From Candidatus Vesicomyosocius okutanii (GTDB lineage: Bacteria > Pseudomonadota > Gammaproteobacteria > PS1 > Pseudothioglobaceae), in NCBI RefSeq assembly GCF_000010405.1, contig NC_009465.1, forward strand, positions 124,001-188,000: a DNA stretch of 64,000 bases. The letters are read 5' to 3'. Shown here piece after piece: positions 19,646 through 30,769 of the stretch. The stretch's first letter is position 1; every line of letters begins with the position of its first letter. The notes under the pieces are model-generated. The model ran no database searches. It was not told the DNA's origin and was given only the letters and a program-made list of their open reading frames with translations. A program made the translations under genes and the position numbers.

Positions 19646-19994
19646 TGGTGGAGATGGCGGGAATTGAACCCGCGTCCGAAAACTTTCAAACAAAAAGTCT
19701 ACATGCTTAGCTTGATCTATTTTTGTTAACTACTTACCACCCGACCATCAGGGATATAAGTAAGCGATTTTCAACAAGTTTTAACCGAATTACGTGAAAA
19801 GAATAATCCTAGCGAGTCTGTGAGCGACCGTCATTCTAAAAGTACAGACAACTTTTAGGTGACGGCTAGCTATGCAGCTAGAGCGTAGTTGTTTTCGTTT
19901 TCAACTATATTTTATAAGTATATTTTAACGAGTTATCTTAATCCTCGGCATGCATTCTTGAGATCCAACCCCTCGTCGAAGCCATGTCATCCCC
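19646..19994 (-). ncRNA. ssrA: Transfer-messenger RNA (tmRNA)
   Basis: Rescues stalled ribosomes and tags their products for proteolysis. The 5' end GGGGATGACATGGCTTCGAC and the 3' end with T arm GGTTCAATTCCCGCC and CATCTCCACCA form the tRNA-like domain, with a 7-bp acceptor stem including one G-U pair and an encoded CCA at 19646-19648. Length 349 nt. The tag reading frame ends NYALAA then UAG. After the conserved UAGUU, the resume codon reads GAA, giving the tag ENENNYALAA, where Ala is the usual first residue. It lies 25 bp downstream of tyrS. Confidence 0.96.
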
Positions 19995-20005
19995 AAAACT
20001 GTATT

Positions 20006-20034
20006 ATTATAACAGTTTTTTATTGAATTGTCAC
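20006..20034 (-). promoter_or_regulatory. Sigma-70 promoter for ssrA
   Basis: On the minus strand GTGACA (20029-20034) and TATAAT (20006-20011) are separated by exactly 17 nt, and the mature tmRNA begins 11 nt after the -10 box. The -35 box lies within the last codons of tyrS. Five of six -35 bases and all -10 bases match consensus. Confidence 0.75.
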
Positions 20035-21204
20035 TCTTGCGAATTTTCGTTTTCCTACTTGATAAACGTTTGTATTAGTTGGTGGTTCAAAGTTTTTATT
20101 TGTGATTTTAATATTATTGATTTTAACACCACCTTGTTTAATCATTTGGTATGCGTTTGAGGTGCTAAAGCAAAGTCCAGTATCTTTGAGTAAATTAGCA
20201 ATTTTTATGCCAGCTTTAAAGCTAAATTCATTCATTTTATTAGGAGTCTGATTTTTACTAAAACGATTAATAAAATTTTGTTGTGCTTCTTTAGCGACAT
20301 CGACCTTATAAAAGCGAGTAACAATCTCATTAGCTAGGACAAATTTAATATCTCTTGGATTTTTACCTTGTACTATTGTTTGTTTTAAATTGGTAATCGC
20401 TTCTAAACTTTGGAAACTTAATAATTCAAAATAACGCCACATTAAATCATCAGAAATTGACATAATTTTGCCAAACATTTCATCAGGTAAAGCATTAATA
20501 CCAATGTAGTTATCTAATGATTTTGACATTTTTTGTACACCGTCTAGTCCTTCTAAAATTGGCATGGTAAGTATGACCTGTTGTTCTTGTCCTGCTTGTT
20601 TTTGTAGTTCTCTACCTACTAATAAGTTAAATTTTTGGTCAGTGCCGCCTACTTCTACATCGCTTTGTAATTCAACAGAATCATTACCTTGAATTAAAGG
20701 ATATAAAAATTCGTGGGTAGAAATGGATTGTCCTGATTTGTAACGTTTGGAAAAGTCATCACGTTCTAATATTCTAGCAATTGTTTGTTTACTTGCGAGT
20801 TGGATAAACTCTATCGGTTTCATTTTATCCATCCACTGAAAGTTAAATACAACCTTAGTTTTATTTTTATCCAAGATTTTAAATATTTGTTTGGTGTAGC
20901 TTTTGGCGTTCTCTTGAACTTGTTTTTTTGAAAGTGGTGGGCGAGTTTTACTTTTACCTGTCGGATCGCCAATCATGGCAGTGAAGTCACCAATTAAAAA
21001 TAATATTTCATGACCTAAATTTTGTAATTGCTTGAGTTTGTTTATTACAACGGTATGCCCTAAATGTAAATCAGGTGTGGTTGGGTCAAAACCTGCTTTG
21101 ATACGTAGTGGTTTGTCTTTTTTGAGTTTTTCTTTAAGTTCGTGAAATGGTAATATCTCATTAGTACCACGTGTAAAAATAGCTAGTGTTTGTTCTATGT
21201 TCAA
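20020..21204 (-). CDS. tyrS: Tyrosyl-tRNA synthetase
   Basis: Class-I synthetase that charges tRNA-Tyr. The HIGH-type motif reads DLHLGHTVV, the KMSKS loop is intact in [11 protein letters not shown], and a C-terminal S4-like RNA-binding domain (from about residue 330, with [11 protein letters not shown]) follows. 394 residues, matching the TyrS subtype of about 400 residues. It lies 5 bp downstream of proA, and its 3' end carries the ssrA -35 box. Confidence 0.96.
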   Translation of the reverse strand: MNIEQTLAIFTRGTNEILPFHELKEKLKKDKPLRIKAGFDPTTPDLHLGHTVVINKLKQLQNLGHEILFLIGDFTAMIGDPTGKSKTRPPLSKKQVQENAKSYTKQIFKILDKNKTKVVFNFQWMDKMKPIEFIQLASKQTIARILERDDFSKRYKSGQSISTHEFLYPLIQGNDSVELQSDVEVGGTDQKFNLLVGRELQKQAGQEQQVILTMPILEGLDGVQKMSKSLDNYIGINALPDEMFGKIMSISDDLMWRYFELLSFQSLEAITNLKQTIVQGKNPRDIKFVLANEIVTRFYKVDVAKEAQQNFINRFSKNQTPNKMNEFSFKAGIKIANLLKDTGLCFSTSNAYQMIKQGGVKINNIKITNKNFEPPTNTNVYQVGKRKFARVTIQ

Positions 21205-21209
21205 ATCTT

Positions 21210-22469
21210 TTATTGTCTGATATGTCCGTTACCTAGGACGATAAACTTTTGTGAAGTCAATCCTTCTAAACCAACAGGGCCGCGTACATGGAGTTTATCA
21301 GTACTAATACCGATTTCTCCACCTAATCCATACTCAAAACCATCAGCAAAGCTAGTGGAGGCGTTAATCATGACTGATGAGGAGTTTACTTCTGTAATAA
21401 AACGGCGTGAACGAGTATAGTTTTCACTCACAATTGATTCAGTGTGATTTGAGCTATATTTATCAATATGTTTAATGGCTTCACTCATCGATTTAACAAT
21501 ACGAATAGATAAGATTGCATCTAAATATTCTGTCTTCCAATCTTCTGCAGTGGCTAAAATGATTGTATTTGATAGTTTTACAGTTTCTGGACAGCCTCGT
21601 AATTCCACTCCTTTTGCTAAGTATTGTGCAATTAGTTCTGGTAATATTTTACCTACTACTGAGCTGTGTACCAACAATGTTTCAGTAGCATTGCATACAC
21701 CATAACGGCGAGTCTTGGCATTAAAGGCAATGCTAATAGCTTTTTGTGTATCAGCATCTTTATCAATATAAGTATGGCAAATACCGTCTAAATGTTTGAT
21801 AATAGGTACTTTAGCGCTGTTACTAATGGCCTTAAGTAGGCCTTTACCACCTCTAGGGATAATAGCATCAACATAATCACTTGCTTTGACTAGCTCAATA
21901 ACAGCTTTACGATCTTGAGTGTTAATAAGTTGAGCACAATTTTCATTAAGTCCTGCTTGTGTTATACTTTGTTTGACACAAGTATACAGAGCATGATTAG
22001 AGTGAACAGTCTCTGATCCACCACGTAGGATAATGCTATTTCCTGATTTTAAACAAAGTGCTACTGCATCAATTGTAACATTAGGTCTAGATTCATAAAT
22101 AACGCCTATCACACCAAGTGACACGCGCATTTTGCCAACTTGGATGCCACTTGCTTGGTATTTTAGATCTGTAATTTCACCAATAGGGTCTGGTAGGTTG
22201 GCAATTTGATTTAAGCTTTTAATAATATTATTAATACGTATATTATCAAGCATCAGTCTATCGAGTAGTGCTATGTTTAGTCCCTTATTTTTACTATTAG
22301 CAAGGTCTTTTTTATTGGCTTTAAGAATACTCCTTCTATTTTGGTCAATTTGATTAGCGATATTGATTAGTGCATTGTTCTTAGCTACTGTTGTAGCACC
22401 ACGTAATGTTTTTGCAGCGTTTTTTGCATTTTCGCCTAATAGAGTAATTAGATTTTTTATTGAGTCCAT
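21210..22469 (-). CDS. proA: Gamma-glutamyl phosphate reductase
   Basis: Second step of proline synthesis, reducing gamma-glutamyl phosphate with NADPH. The aldehyde-dehydrogenase-fold catalytic cysteine lies in [13 protein letters not shown], and the characteristic [14 protein letters not shown] and [19 protein letters not shown] segments are present. 419 residues, full length. Its start overlaps holA by 13 bp. ProB is not in this window; proC is at 6.5-7.3 kb. Confidence 0.97.
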
Positions 22470-23476
22470 TGTATTTCCCCAGCTAAACTTAGTAGTAATG
22501 TATGTAGTTCATCAATCACATTAAGATTATCCATGTTTTTGATTGAACGGTCAATACATCCTAGTGATAATAATATTTTTTGAAAGTGCTGATAAGAATG
22601 ATGCTTTAATGCATTGGTAATAATAGGTTTTCTTGTGTTCCACACTTGATGGTTTTTCAAAACTATGTTAGTATCTTTAACTTGTCTAAGCTCAATTGAC
22701 ATTTCAGTTATTGATTTAATTTCTAGGTATAAAGCATGGCTTAGTTGAATTGGCATGATTGTATTAGAGATTAAAGTTTGATAAATTTTATTAACTTGAT
22801 TACTATTACCAAATAAAGCTGCATCAATTAAATCATAAACAGTATATTTAGATTGTTGATTAGCTTGTTTAAGATATTCTTGAGTATTAATTTTGCCATT
22901 TGGGTAGGCTATTTTTAGTTTTTGAATTGCTTGCATAGAGGCAGTCAAATTACCTTCTGTGCAAAAAGCGATATTTTGTGCAATTTCTATATTATCCTTA
23001 AGCCCTAATTCTGCCATTTGTTTTGTAATCCAATCAACTAAATGATTATTTTGTACTTCAAAATGCTGGATAAGACTACCAGTTTGTTCTAGTATTTTGA
23101 ACCATTTGCTTTTTTGTTGTGCTATGTTTAATTTTCCAGTAGATACAATTAGTAAAATATTATTGGGTAAAGTGTTGACAATTTCAACTAGGTTATTAGC
23201 ACCTTTAATACCAATTTTACCTGTTTTTAATCGGCATTCAATAATACGTTTTGGTGAAAAAAGTGAGGTAGTTGAGATTTCTTCAAAAATCTGATTCCAG
23301 TCAAAGTTACTATCAATTTCAAAACTTACTTTTTCATCAAACTTTTTTTGTTTTGCTGCTTTTTTTATTTGTGCTAAACTTTGTTCAATGAGTAATATTT
23401 CAGCACCAAAAATAAAATAAATAGCATCAAGTTTGTTAGCTAGTTGAGTATTAAGTTGTTGAGGTTTAATTTTCAT
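22457..23476 (-). CDS. holA: DNA polymerase III subunit delta
   Basis: Clamp-loader wrench subunit that opens the beta sliding clamp. 339 residues, in line with E. coli HolA (343). The N-terminal stretch [20 protein letters not shown] matches the family opening (yll.Gde.lL), and the C-terminal region is helical. It overlaps both lptE (11 bp) and proA (13 bp). The lptE-holA pairing is conserved in Gammaproteobacteria and supports the call despite low motif content. Confidence 0.9.
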
Positions 23477-23912
23477 TAAGTTTGTATAATCTTCTTAATA
23501 GTTGTCTAATAATTAAACGACGTAATTGTTGATAACCTTCTTCGATTTGAAGTCTATTTGCTTGGTATGCATCTATTTTATTCAAGTATGTGTTAGCACT
23601 GAAAGTTTTAGATAGCAATAGTTTTTTGTTATGATTAAAAACTTTAATAGGTATGTTTAGGTTTAATGTATAGCTACTAGCTTCATTACTTGAAGTATAT
23701 GAAACAGTTCGTTGATTTTGATTTTCAGTACCCACTTGAATAACTAGAATTTTATGCATGTTTTGATTAAAATGTTTTTGCAATTCATTAGCAAAAATAT
23801 TATTACGGTTACTGGTGATAGAAGCATTTATTGTTGAATTTGTATATGGTGTATGAAATCCACAAGAACTAAGGATCGTTACCATAATAGCTAATAAGTT
23901 AATTTTTAACAT
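23466..23912 (-). CDS. lptE: LPS-assembly outer-membrane lipoprotein LptE
   Basis: Plug lipoprotein of the LptD/LptE translocon that inserts lipopolysaccharide in the outer membrane. 148 residues with a lipoprotein signal peptide: hydrophobic stretch and lipobox LSSC with Cys17, followed by GFH, as in the LptE family. A C-terminal RRLIIRQLLRRLYKL helix is typical. Located directly upstream of holA, as in E. coli, though leuS is missing from its usual upstream place. Confidence 0.9.
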   Translation of the reverse strand: MLKINLLAIMVTILSSCGFHTPYTNSTINASITSNRNNIFANELQKHFNQNMHKILVIQVGTENQNQRTVSYTSSNEASSYTLNLNIPIKVFNHNKKLLLSKTFSANTYLNKIDAYQANRLQIEEGYQQLRRLIIRQLLRRLYKLNEN

Positions 23913-23980
23913 GATTCAAAAGTGTTTATTTAATGTAAGTTAAGAATTATGGCAGAATTCTAATTTATTTGTAGATAAAC

Positions 23981-24008
23981 CTTGAAAAAACGTCATTGGA
24001 CCCATATA
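23981..24008 (+). promoter_or_regulatory. Probable heat-shock (sigma-32) promoter of ftsH
   Basis: CTTGAAA (23981-23987) and CCCATATA (24001-24008) are separated by 13 nt, close to the E. coli RpoH consensus CTTGAAA-N13-15-CCCCATnT. The site ends 59 bp before the ftsH start. FtsH is a known sigma-32 gene in E. coli, so placement and function agree. Confidence 0.75.
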
Positions 24009-24067
24009 CTAGTCATTACAATAGGGTATAGTCATTCTCTTATTTTTTTATTATATTTTATAACATT

Positions 24068-25990
24068 ATGTTTAAGAATTTATTACTTTGGTTAATTTTG
24101 GGTGGTGTCCTTACTTCGATTTTTAGTCAATCCCAGATGGGTGACCAGAAAAATGATATTACTTATTCTCAATTTATTCAAAATGTTAAGCAAGGTGCTG
24201 TATCTCAAGTAACGATTGCTGGTAGTAATATTACTGGAGTGGGTACTAACGGTGAACAATTTGCAACATATAGTCCAGGTGATTTAGGTTTGATGGGTGA
24301 TTTATTGAATAACGGCGTTAACGTAGTTGCTAAATCACCTGAAAAAGAAGGATTTTTCAAACAATTAATTATCTCTTTAGCTCCTATTTTATTATTAATT
24401 GGTGTGGTTCTTTATACTATGAAAGGTGCTGGTGGTGCTATGGGTGGAAAAAACCCAATGAGTTTTGGCAAATCAAAAGCACGTCTTATTACTAAGGATG
24501 AGTCTAATATTACTTTTGATGATGTAGCAGGTGTTGATGAGGCTAAGGATGACGTGAGTGAACTTGTAGATTTTTTATCAGATCCTGGTAAATTCACTAA
24601 AGTAGGCGGAAAAATTCCTAAAGGGGTGCTTTTAGTAGGACCTCCAGGGACAGGAAAAACCCTATTAGCCAAAGCGATTGCGGGTGAAGCTGATGTACCA
24701 TTTTTCTTTATTTCAGGTTCTGATTTTGTAGAAATGTTTGTAGGTGTTGGTGCGTCACGTGTTCGTGATATGTTCGAACAAGCAAAGAAAAATGCACCTT
24801 GTATTATCTTTATTGATGAAATTGACGCTGTAGGCCGCCAACGTGGTGCTGGTATGGGTGGGGGTCATGATGAACGTGAGCAAACACTCAATCAAATGTT
24901 GGTTGAAATGGATGGTTTTGAGGGTTCTGAAGGTGTTATTGTTATTGCAGCCACTAATAGACCAGATGTTTTAGATCCTGCTTTATTAAGACCAGGTCGT
25001 TTTGATCGTCAAGTTATCGTGGGTTTGCCTGATATTAATGGTCGTAATGCGATATTAAAAATACACATGCGTAAATTACCTATTGCAAAAAATGTTAAAT
25101 CGATTAATATTGCTAAAGGAACACCAGGATTTTCTGGTGCAGACTTGGCTAATTTGACTAATGAAGCTGCGTTAATTGCAGCAAGCAAAGATAAAAAATT
25201 AGTTGGTATGCAAGAGTTTGAAAAAGCTAAAGATAAAATTATGATGGGTTCTGAACGAAAATCTATGGCAATGGATGAATCTGAAAAAGAAATGACAGCT
25301 TATCATGAAGCAGGACATGCTATTGTAGGTAGATTGGTACCTGAACATGATCCTGTTTATAAAGTAAGCATTATTCCAAGAGGAAGAGCATTAGGTGTGA
25401 CTATGTTCTTACCAGAAAAAGATAGCTATAGTATTTCCAAGCGTAAACTAAATTCTCAAGTAGCATCACTTTTTGGCGGACGTATTGCAGAAGAGTTGAT
25501 CTATGGTGTAGATAGAGTAACAACTGGTGCAAGTAATGATATTGAGCGAGCAACAGAAATTGCACATAAAATGGTAAAACAATGGGGCATGTCTGAGGTG
25601 TTAGGACCCTTATCATATGGTGAAGACGAAGGTGAAGTATTTTTAGGTCGACAAGTCACCAAACACAAGCATATTTCAGAGGATACATTTAGAACTATTG
25701 ATAGTGAAATTCGTAAGATTATTGATAGTAATTATCAAATAGCTTTCAAGATTTTAAAAGGTAATAAAGATATCTTATTTGAAATGACTAGGGCTCTCAT
25801 GGAGTTTGAAACTATTGATAAAGAACAAATTGATGATTTGATGAATAGAAAACCAATACGTGAATCAGCTGTTGTTATTGATTCTAATGTCGCTTCTACT
25901 GAATTAGGATCAGGAGCTACGTTTGATGGTAGCAATCAAAATTCTGATGAAAAACCATTAAATAAGGGTTCTACTGAACAGGTTGCTTAA
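24068..25990 (+). CDS. ftsH: ATP-dependent zinc metalloprotease FtsH
   Basis: Membrane-anchored AAA+ protease that degrades misfolded membrane proteins and regulators such as LpxC and RpoH. Two N-terminal transmembrane helices (about 3-20 and 99-118) flank a periplasmic domain. The AAA module has Walker [22 protein letters not shown], and the [22 protein letters not shown]. The M41 zinc site is HEAGH. 640 residues. It stands at the head of the ftsH-folP-glmM run and carries its own heat-shock-type promoter. Confidence 0.98.
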   Translation: MFKNLLLWLILGGVLTSIFSQSQMGDQKNDITYSQFIQNVKQGAVSQVTIAGSNITGVGTNGEQFATYSPGDLGLMGDLLNNGVNVVAKSPEKEGFFKQLIISLAPILLLIGVVLYTMKGAGGAMGGKNPMSFGKSKARLITKDESNITFDDVAGVDEAKDDVSELVDFLSDPGKFTKVGGKIPKGVLLVGPPGTGKTLLAKAIAGEADVPFFFISGSDFVEMFVGVGASRVRDMFEQAKKNAPCIIFIDEIDAVGRQRGAGMGGGHDEREQTLNQMLVEMDGFEGSEGVIVIAATNRPDVLDPALLRPGRFDRQVIVGLPDINGRNAILKIHMRKLPIAKNVKSINIAKGTPGFSGADLANLTNEAALIAASKDKKLVGMQEFEKAKDKIMMGSERKSMAMDESEKEMTAYHEAGHAIVGRLVPEHDPVYKVSIIPRGRALGVTMFLPEKDSYSISKRKLNSQVASLFGGRIAEELIYGVDRVTTGASNDIERATEIAHKMVKQWGMSEVLGPLSYGEDEGEVFLGRQVTKHKHISEDTFRTIDSEIRKIIDSNYQIAFKILKGNKDILFEMTRALMEFETIDKEQIDDLMNRKPIRESAVVIDSNVASTELGSGATFDGSNQNSDEKPLNKGSTEQVA

Positions 25991-26025
25991 TTTTTTGTTT
26001 TTGAATATTATCTAATCACATAATA

Positions 26026-26829
26026 GTGCATTCATCTAATGTAATGATTATGGGTGTTCTTAATATAACACCAGATTCATTTTCAGATGGTAATCAATAC
26101 TTTACTGTTGATCGCGCCATTAATTATGCTAAATTGATGATTGATCAAGGTGCTGATATAATTGATATTGGTGGTGAATCAACTAGACCAAACGCACTAC
26201 AAGTATCAATTGATGACGAAATTAATCGCGTTATTCCTGTTATTAAAGTATTATCTAAGTTAGGCAGCGTGCCAATTTCTATTGATACTTCACAAGCAAA
26301 AATTATGCAGCTTGCTATTGAAGCAGGAGTAAGTATGATTAATGATGTACGTGCTTTACAAGCGAAATCTTCCCTTGAAGTGGTAGCATCAAGTAATAAG
26401 GATGTGTGTCTTATGCATATGAAAGGTAGCCCTAAAACCATGCAAAATAATCCTATTTATACTGATGTTATTGATGAGATAAAATATTTCTTTGATCAAA
26501 GAATTGAAGACTGTATTAGCGCTGGTATTGACCAAAATAAGATTATTCTAGATCCAGGTTTTGGCTTTGGTAAAACACTTAATCATAATTTTGAAATTTT
26601 ACGTCGTCTTGACGAGTTTCAAAGTTTTGGCTTGAGGATTTTAGTAGGTATGTCACGCAAATCAATGATTGGTAATATCCTTAATAATAGAAACATAGAT
26701 GGAAGAATGATTGGTAGTGTAACTACTGCTATAATAGCATTTCAAAACGGTGCAAATATTGTTCGTGTGCATGATGTTTTAGATACTAAAGATGCATTTA
26801 AGATTTTACAAAGTGTAGTAGGAGATTAA
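26026..26829 (+). CDS. folP: Dihydropteroate synthase
   Basis: Condenses p-aminobenzoate with hydroxymethyl-dihydropterin pyrophosphate in folate synthesis. The two signatures [13 protein letters not shown] and [11 protein letters not shown] are present in the N-terminal third, and LDPGFGFGK, in the middle, is the pterin-binding loop. The frame starts with GTG at 26026; an ATG at 26044 ([12 protein letters not shown]) is an alternative that would remove six residues. Up to 267 residues. Between ftsH and glmM, as in E. coli. Confidence 0.96.
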   Translation: MHSSNVMIMGVLNITPDSFSDGNQYFTVDRAINYAKLMIDQGADIIDIGGESTRPNALQVSIDDEINRVIPVIKVLSKLGSVPISIDTSQAKIMQLAIEAGVSMINDVRALQAKSSLEVVASSNKDVCLMHMKGSPKTMQNNPIYTDVIDEIKYFFDQRIEDCISAGIDQNKIILDPGFGFGKTLNHNFEILRRLDEFQSFGLRILVGMSRKSMIGNILNNRNIDGRMIGSVTTAIIAFQNGANIVRVHDVLDTKDAFKILQSVVGD

Positions 26830-26830
26830 G

Positions 26831-28156
26831 TTGGATAATTATTTTGGTACTGATGGTATACGTGGCAAGGTAGGTATAGAGCCAATTACCGCTGATTTTT
26901 TTTTAAAATTAGGTTGGTCAGTCGGCTCAGTATTAGCCCAACAAGGCAAAGCTAGTGTTATTATTGGTAAGGACACCCGTATATCTGGCTATTTATTTGA
27001 ATCTGCACTTGAGGCAGGATTTTTATCTGCTGGTGTTGATGTGGGTTTGTTAGGACCTATGCCAACGCCAGCAGTTGCATATTTAACACAAACTTATAAT
27101 GCTAATGCTGGAGTAGTAATTAGTGCTTCACATAACCATTTTCAAGATAATGGTGTAAAGTTTTTTTCTGCTAAAGGCCTAAAATTTAGTAGTCAAGACC
27201 AAAGTGCAATTGAGAATAAATTAACTAAGCCTATGATTAATGTGGGTGCTGATAAAATTGGTAAGGCTTATAGACATGAACAACCACTTGGGCGTTATAT
27301 TGAATTTTGTAAATCCACTTTTGATCGAACACAAAGTCTTTTAGGACTTAATATCATTATTGATTGTGCAAATGGCGCAACTTATCACATCGCTAGAAGT
27401 GTATTTTCAGAACTGGGTGCAAATATTCATATCATTAATAATACACCAGACGGGTTTAATATTAATGAGCGTTGTGGTGCAACCAATACCAAGCATTTAC
27501 AACAAGTTGTATTAGAATTAAAAGCAGATTTAGGGATAGCTTTTGATGGAGATGGTGATCGATTAATAATGGTAGATGAAAATGGAGAATTAGTTGACGG
27601 AGATGAACTAATATTCATTATCGCTAAAGCTTGGCAATCTCAAGGTAGGTTGGTTAATAATACAGTTGTCGGAACAAAAATGAGCAATCTAGGTATGCGA
27701 TATGCTCTAAGAGATTTAAATATTCAATTTATTGAGGTTAATGTGGGAGATCGTTTTGTCATGGAGCAAATGCAAAAAAGTGGTTCTATACTAGGAGGCG
27801 AAGGTTCAGGGCATATTATATGCTTAAATAAGACAACTTCTGGCGACGGCATGATTTCTGCCTTACAGGTATTGGAAGTATTAGTCAAAAGCCAATCTAG
27901 TCTTACTCAGTTAAAACAATCAATGAATAAATACACACAAATTTTAATAAATATCAAAATTCAGACACAAGTTAATTTAGAGAATCATACTAAATTACAA
28001 CAAGCCCAACTTGAAGTTGAAAAAATGCTTGGTAGTGAAGGAAGGGTAGTGATTCGTGCTTCAGGTACAGAGTCATTAATTAGAATAATGGTTGAAGCCA
28101 AAAATAAGATTATTGCTAAAAAAGGTGCTAAAAAACTATCAAATGTTTTTAAATAG
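26831..28156 (+). CDS. glmM: Phosphoglucosamine mutase
   Basis: Interconverts glucosamine 6- and 1-phosphate on the way to UDP-GlcNAc for peptidoglycan and LPS. The active-site phosphoserine lies in [14 protein letters not shown], the metal loop is [11 protein letters not shown], and the phosphate-binding [16 protein letters not shown] is near the C-terminus. 441 residues. It starts with TTG at 26831, one base after the folP stop, so it is translated by coupling. Confidence 0.97.
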
Positions 28157-29231
28157 AGTAAAGCAAAAGGAATAATTAAGTATAGATGTAATTTAGAAGT
28201 AACCTATTTTGAATAGTGGTTTTTAATTGATTATCCATCGCAATTATCAACCAGTTCTCTATTACTGACAATAATACAATAATAAGAAAATATGCTTATA
28301 TACTATTTTGCTCTGACAGCATAAAAATACCATTATACTATTCATCAGATCATCTATTAGATCTAATAATTATGGTTCCTCTCTTTGTAAAAAGTTTGGT
28401 TATTAATTTTAGGATTTTTTTGCGTTGTGATTTTGTTGAATTTTTGACTTTCTATGAAAATCTTTTATTCCTGATTTCTTACTGACTTATATTTACCGAA
28501 AATAATATCATATAAAATATGGTTGTATTATTGTCATTTTTTATTTTAAAAAATCTTTTACTTAATATAAGATATTGAAGTTAAAAAAAATTAATTACAC
28601 AATTCAATCATTATAGTAAGTGAACCTTATATTTAGTACATATAATAGATAATATTATGAATTAATTATGTTATATAAAATATAAATTACGTATTGTAAT
28701 TGGGTTAAGTGATTTATTAAGTTATCAAAAATGAAAGATAAATAGTAACTGTTTGAGGGTTGTTAGGGTTTTTTAATAGGTTTATTAGTAAAGTAAAATA
28801 TTGTAGCAAGTACTCAAAAACCAAGTGTTAAACTTGAATATTGTCAAAAAATAATTTGAGATAGTAGAAAGTAGGGAAAATAGATGAAGTTACCTTCCAA
28901 TAAATGAATCTTATTATTAAAAGCTTATTTGTTACAAAGAATAGAAAGATATCTTGATAGGTGCCTATAGTGGTTGTATTCAAAAGAGTTTGGCTGCAAT
29001 ATCTTCCTTAGTTAATACCTTAATAAATACCATTATATTAACCAGTTAGCAGTTAATACGGCGATTAAAAATGTAGTAGTACTGATAAAAAATACTAGCA
29101 TATACGCTTAGATCTTTGTTTACCACGTATTTATTATAAATTAGTATAGATATTCTCATAATTTATGATACTACTAAGATAGTAGTAGTTTACACTAGTT
29201 AAGAGATAGTAGTCTATATGACTGGTAAATA
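28157..29231. other. 1,075-bp stretch without a gene between glmM and the TauE/SafE gene
   Basis: AT-rich with stops in all six frames. It includes a perfect 14-nt palindrome TATTAGATCTAATA at 28355-28368. I could not recognise secG or tpiA, which often follow glmM in relatives, nor any tRNA fold. Likely an eroded region. Confidence 0.6.
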
Positions 29232-29975
29232 GTGAGGAGTATGTATTTTTCTAATACGGAATTATTTTTAATTAGTTTGATTTTCTTGTGGGTAGGATTT
29301 GTACGCACCGGGTTCGGATTTGGGGGTGTATCGCTTGGTTTGCCACTAATGTTATTGATAGGTTCATCACCTGTTTATTGGCTACCTATAATTGGAATTC
29401 ATTTGTTATTTTTTTCATCATTGACTTTATTTAAGTCTATTAAGGAGGTTGATTGGTGTTATCTTAAATATTCACTTTTATGGATTATTCCACCAACTCT
29501 GTTTGGGTTATTCTGGCTGTTGTCACTATCTGATAAGGTGATGATTGTGTTTGTGTATTCAATTACGATTTTTTATTCAATTATTTGGATTTTTAACCAA
29601 AAACTTACTTCGTATCGGGTGTGGGTAGATAAATTATTATTAATACTAGGTGGTTATGTGACAGGTACTTCGCTGATTGGAGCACCTTTGATTGTAGCTG
29701 TATATATTCGTTATGTAGCAAAGAAATATTTGCGTAATACTTTGTTTGTATTATGGTTTATTTTAGTAAGTATTAAAATGAGTGTTTTTATAGCATTTGG
29801 AATAAAGATTGACTGGCAATTATCTTTGAGTTTAATTCCTATTGCGGCGATTGGACATGTTGTTGGATTGAAATTACACCAAAGAATTATAGAAAATGAC
29901 GATTTATTTAGACACTGGGTAGGCGGTATATTATTGCTGATTAGCTTGATTGGTATTTTAAAGGTTGTTATGTAG
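29232..29975 (+). CDS. TauE/SafE family membrane transporter
   Basis: Integral membrane protein with about eight hydrophobic segments over 247 residues. The N-terminal half-repeat has the family-like GFVRTGFGFGGVSLGLPLMLL stretch, and the second half carries GGYVTGTSLIGAPLIVAVYI. Members of this family export sulfite, sulfoacetate or other organosulfur anions. A role in moving sulfur compounds in this thiotroph is inference. The ATG at 29241 is an alternative start. It stands alone after a long gene-free stretch. Confidence 0.82.
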   Translation: MRSMYFSNTELFLISLIFLWVGFVRTGFGFGGVSLGLPLMLLIGSSPVYWLPIIGIHLLFFSSLTLFKSIKEVDWCYLKYSLLWIIPPTLFGLFWLLSLSDKVMIVFVYSITIFYSIIWIFNQKLTSYRVWVDKLLLILGGYVTGTSLIGAPLIVAVYIRYVAKKYLRNTLFVLWFILVSIKMSVFIAFGIKIDWQLSLSLIPIAAIGHVVGLKLHQRIIENDDLFRHWVGGILLLISLIGILKVVM

Positions 29976-30173
29976 AATAACCATCTCAAGTATTAATGAT
30001 GAAAGAAATGTAAGGTAGATAGATTCAAGTAAATATGGTGGTTAATGTGGTATTCATACGAAACTATTAAGACTTATTTAATTCAATTTAAATTTTAATA
30101 TAAAAACTGTCGGAATTAATGTAGGACAATGTGTGTGTTAAAGGTTAATTAGAATTAGGTTAAAATCATAGTT

Positions 30174-30749
30174 ATGAATGAATATGTTTTAATATTGGTG
30201 AGTACAATTTTGGTTAATAACTTTGTATTAGTGAAGTTTTTAGGATTATGCCCGTTTATGGGAGCGTCAAGAAACATTGATACCGCGATTGGTATGGGGT
30301 TTGCTACGACTTTTGTATTGACTTTAGCAAGTATTTCTAGCTATTTAATTAATACCTATGTTTTAGTTCCATTTGAGATGGAATATTTAAGAACCATTGC
30401 TTTTATTGTAACTATTGCGGGTGTGGTTGGGTTTACTGAATTAGTAGTTAACAAAACTTCCCCTACTTTATATCAGTCTTTAGGTGTATTTTTACCATTG
30501 ATTACGACTAATTGTGCCGTATTGGGTGTGGCATTATTAAATGTTAATCAAGATAATGGGTTTTTAGCATCAGGTGTTTATGGTTTTGGTGTTGCTATTG
30601 GATTTTCATTTGTATTGGTATTGTTTTCAACTATCCGTGAGCGAATTGATGTGGCGGATGTGCCATTGACTTTTAAAGGTGTACCTATTGCATTAATTAC
30701 TGCTGGGCTAATGTCAATGGCATTTATGGGTTTTATTGGACTTGTTTGA
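30174..30749 (+). CDS. rnfA: Electron transport complex subunit RnfA
   Basis: Membrane subunit of the Rnf/Rsx ion-pumping ferredoxin:NAD oxidoreductase. Six transmembrane helices in 191 residues, with the signature [15 protein letters not shown] at about 22-36 and [16 protein letters not shown] in the second half, each holding the cysteine that coordinates the membrane iron-sulfur centre. First gene of rnfABCDG. Its stop codon lies in a tandem repeat shared with the rnfB start. Confidence 0.96.
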   Translation: MNEYVLILVSTILVNNFVLVKFLGLCPFMGASRNIDTAIGMGFATTFVLTLASISSYLINTYVLVPFEMEYLRTIAFIVTIAGVVGFTELVVNKTSPTLYQSLGVFLPLITTNCAVLGVALLNVNQDNGFLASGVYGFGVAIGFSFVLVLFSTIRERIDVADVPLTFKGVPIALITAGLMSMAFMGFIGLV

Positions 30750-30769
30750 GTTTGTTTGAGTTTGTTTGA
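30744..30769. repeat. 10-bp tandem repeat at the rnfA/rnfB junction
   Basis: Two perfect copies of GTTTGAGTTT and a partial third (GTTTGA) span the rnfA stop and the candidate TTG starts of rnfB. The unit is not a multiple of three, so copy-number change would move the rnfB start relative to its frame. Confidence 0.75.

Noticed and set aside
19501..19689. 62-residue minus-strand frame entering the tmRNA 3' end
   Set aside because: Begins inside the tRNA-like domain of tmRNA and has no support as protein.
29020..29075. Stretch resembling a short 16S rRNA segment (GTTAATACC)
   Set aside because: Similarity covers fewer than a dozen bases, with no flanking rRNA sequence; chance.
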